From NCBI GenBank assembly GCA_049239925.1, contig JBMLTO010000033.1, positions 1 through 14,326 on the forward strand: a stretch of DNA of 14,326 nucleotides, given 5' to 3'. A program made the position numbers and the translations under genes. The DNA is from Legionella_A sp049239925. Its GTDB lineage: Bacteria > Pseudomonadota > Gammaproteobacteria > Legionellales > Legionellaceae. The notes beneath the pieces are model-generated. The model had not been told where the DNA came from. It was given only the letters and a program-made list of their open reading frames with translations, and ran no database searches. Numbering within the stretch: position 1 is the stretch's first letter; every line of letters starts with the position of its first letter. This document shows positions 14,179-14,326 of the stretch, piece after piece.

Positions 14179-14245
14179 ATCGGGTAGGAGGGGCATAAGC
14201 CCCGACCTCCCACAGAACCGTACGTACCGGTCAGGTATACGGCTC
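14179..14245 (-). ncRNA. Group II intron 3' end, domains V and VI
   Basis: Domain V runs from 14245 to 14215 on the minus strand: GAGCCGTA pairs with TACGGTTC, the inner TACC pairs with GGTA around TGACC, and CG forms the two-base 3' bulge typical of domain V; the AGC triad is in place. Domain VI follows as a G/C-rich stem (GGGAGG..GGGGC / GCCCC..TACCC) with a bulged A. The intron ends GAT before GGGCGAAC. Sequence from 14246 to the window edge is probably domain IV without a recognisable ORF. The ORF-encoding part, if any, lies outside. A 75-codon frame across this region is an artefact of the ribozyme sequence. Confidence 0.78.
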
Positions 14246-14326
14246 TTCATGTTACCCGTACCCACTTATTTACTCACCTTACGCAACAGTCATTGATTAA
14301 TTCATAAAAATCAGTATCTTTTGTCA
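14246..14326. other. Probable group II intron domain IV flank
   Basis: No gene or additional repeat is recognised. It directly precedes domain V on the minus strand and is likely intron sequence. Confidence 0.4.

Noticed and set aside
14038..14265. 75-codon ORF starting MGTGNMKSRIPDRYVRF
   Set aside because: Its first half is the translation of group II intron domains V and VI and is a common annotation artefact; only the part from the ATG at 14157 can be a gene start.
1..14326. CRISPR array, tRNA or rRNA genes
   Set aside because: No regularly spaced repeats and no recognisable tRNA or rRNA sequence was found on reading both strands.

Overview
The window is low-GC gammaproteobacterial DNA and most resembles Legionella or a close relative in the Legionellales. 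The reasons are an EnhA-like L,D-transpeptidase lipoprotein, a cytochrome c5-type protein, an FmdB/DUF502/AspRS/MscS/MutH block, two proteins that look like host-directed or accessory factors (a membrane-anchored divergent Nudix protein and a 30-residue helical-repeat protein), and abundant decayed mobile DNA. The genus is an inference from gene content, not from a search.

Layout. Positions 1-900 are a graveyard: a nonsense-mutated group II intron reverse transcriptase fragment, a 160-bp repeat ending in a REP-type palindrome, and a 5-codon ORF stub. Then on the minus strand come a CvfB-like S1-domain protein (903-1733), a transposase-tail remnant on the plus strand (about 1868-2026), an L,D-transpeptidase (2045-2602) and a c-type cytochrome (2669-3091). 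On the plus strand, behind a good sigma70-like promoter, is a 469-aa Nudix-fold protein with a C-terminal membrane helix, followed by a CspA-family cold shock protein (5214-5420).

The rest of the core is a minus-strand operon read from 12583 down to 5574: FmdB-family zinc ribbon, DUF502 membrane protein (starting at TTG inside a TTGA overlap), aspS, a 975-aa MscS/MscK-like mechanosensitive channel that overlaps aspS, mutH, and a small secreted protein made of three 22-residue repeats. A 227-bp miniature inverted-repeat element sits between the channel gene and mutH and supplies the first codons of the longest mutH reading frame. A promoter is visible upstream of the FmdB gene.

Positions 12737-14326 are again repeat-rich: an inverted copy of the 160-bp repeat/REP, one orphan terminal inverted repeat of the 227-bp element family, a helical-repeat gene with a polyserine (TCT)8 tract whose frame is split by one TAA, and the 3' end (domains V-VI) of a group II intron joined exactly to half of a REP palindrome. 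The window is therefore a housekeeping island between two similar repeat/intron scars in inverted orientation. The most interesting signals are the element that rewrites the mutH 5' end, the REP palindromes that carry start codons and serve as an apparent intron target, the 22-mer repeat protein, and the divergent membrane-anchored Nudix protein.
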